The notes beneath the pieces are model-generated. The model was not told where the DNA came from and searched no databases. It saw nothing but the letters and a program-made list of their open reading frames with translations. The translations under genes were made by a program, and so were the position numbers. From Spirochaetaceae bacterium (GTDB lineage: Bacteria; Spirochaetota; Spirochaetia; Treponematales; Breznakiellaceae): a stretch of 5,801 bases of DNA. Below are positions 5,703 through 5,801 of the stretch, in pieces (position 1 is the first letter of the stretch; each line of letters opens with the position of its first letter). The stretch spans positions 1 to 5,801 of the forward strand of contig JAITKD010000192.1 in assembly GCA_031278575.1 (NCBI GenBank), given 5' to 3'.

Positions 5703-5801
5703 TCACCGGGTTCTCCGCTCCTCCACGGTTTTACACTCAATACACATCAACGCATAGGGGATAGCCTCAAGCCGATCCTGGGGTATCCGTTTACCGCATT
5801 T
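5703..5801 (-). CDS. DksA/TraR-type zinc-finger protein, C-terminal part
   Basis: Only the last 32 codons and the TGA (5703-5705) lie in the window; the start is beyond 5801. The visible peptide reads CGKRIPQDRLEAIPYALMC, then IEC, then KTVEERRTR. This is the second half of the DksA/TraR C4 zinc finger: a CG-x-I-x4-RL-x-A-x-P-x4-C-x2-C pattern, with the first two-cysteine knuckle mostly outside the window (one Cys, next to the edge, is seen). Family members bind the RNA polymerase secondary channel and, in proteobacterial DksA, act with ppGpp; many spirochaete and Gram-positive relatives are uncharacterised. The gene converges on the histidinol phosphatase gene with the palindromic element between them. 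Confidence 0.85.
   Translation of the reverse strand, partial: KCGKRIPQDRLEAIPYALMCIECKTVEERRTR

Overview
The window looks like chromosomal DNA of a spirochaete, most likely a Treponema of the termite-gut type. This is an inference from style only: a near-50% GC genome with wide local swings, cytosolic multi-domain signalling proteins, TTG/GTG start candidates, and GC-rich palindromic repeats between genes. No rRNA or other phylogenetic marker is present, so the assignment is tentative.

Layout. Positions 1-307 hold no convincing gene. They carry a fragment of a dispersed repeat in minus orientation (145-168) and, just before the first gene, a good sigma70-type promoter (TTGTCA, 17 bp, TACAAT; 251-279). 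Two genes follow as a tight operon. The first (308-1570) is a 420-residue response regulator with a receiver domain, a STAS-like middle domain and a second receiver, with no DNA-binding output. The second (1581-4355), 10 bp downstream, is a 924-residue cytosolic hybrid histidine kinase: PAS, HisKA/HATPase, two receivers and a C-terminal HPt domain. Together they can form a His-Asp-His-Asp phosphorelay whose final output is probably a protein-protein interaction rather than direct transcription control.

The 294-bp gap 4356-4649 is packed with inverted repeats. It includes a structured intergenic element (4419-4535) whose 24-nt core recurs in inverted orientation at 145-168, and a long interrupted hairpin (4565-4605) just upstream of the next gene. 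That gene (4650-5519) is a PHP-family histidinol phosphatase with a full set of predicted metal ligands.

Its stop codon lies within the first bases of a 171-bp palindromic, MITE-like element (5517-5687) built from two 51-bp direct copies of one hairpin flanking two other hairpins. Convergent to it, on the minus strand, the window ends in the C-terminal part of a DksA/TraR-type zinc-finger protein (5703-5801).

No unambiguous new system is present. The points most worth checking are the two palindromic element families, the STAS-like domain with Asp in place of the regulatory Ser, and the phosphorelay with non-canonical receivers.
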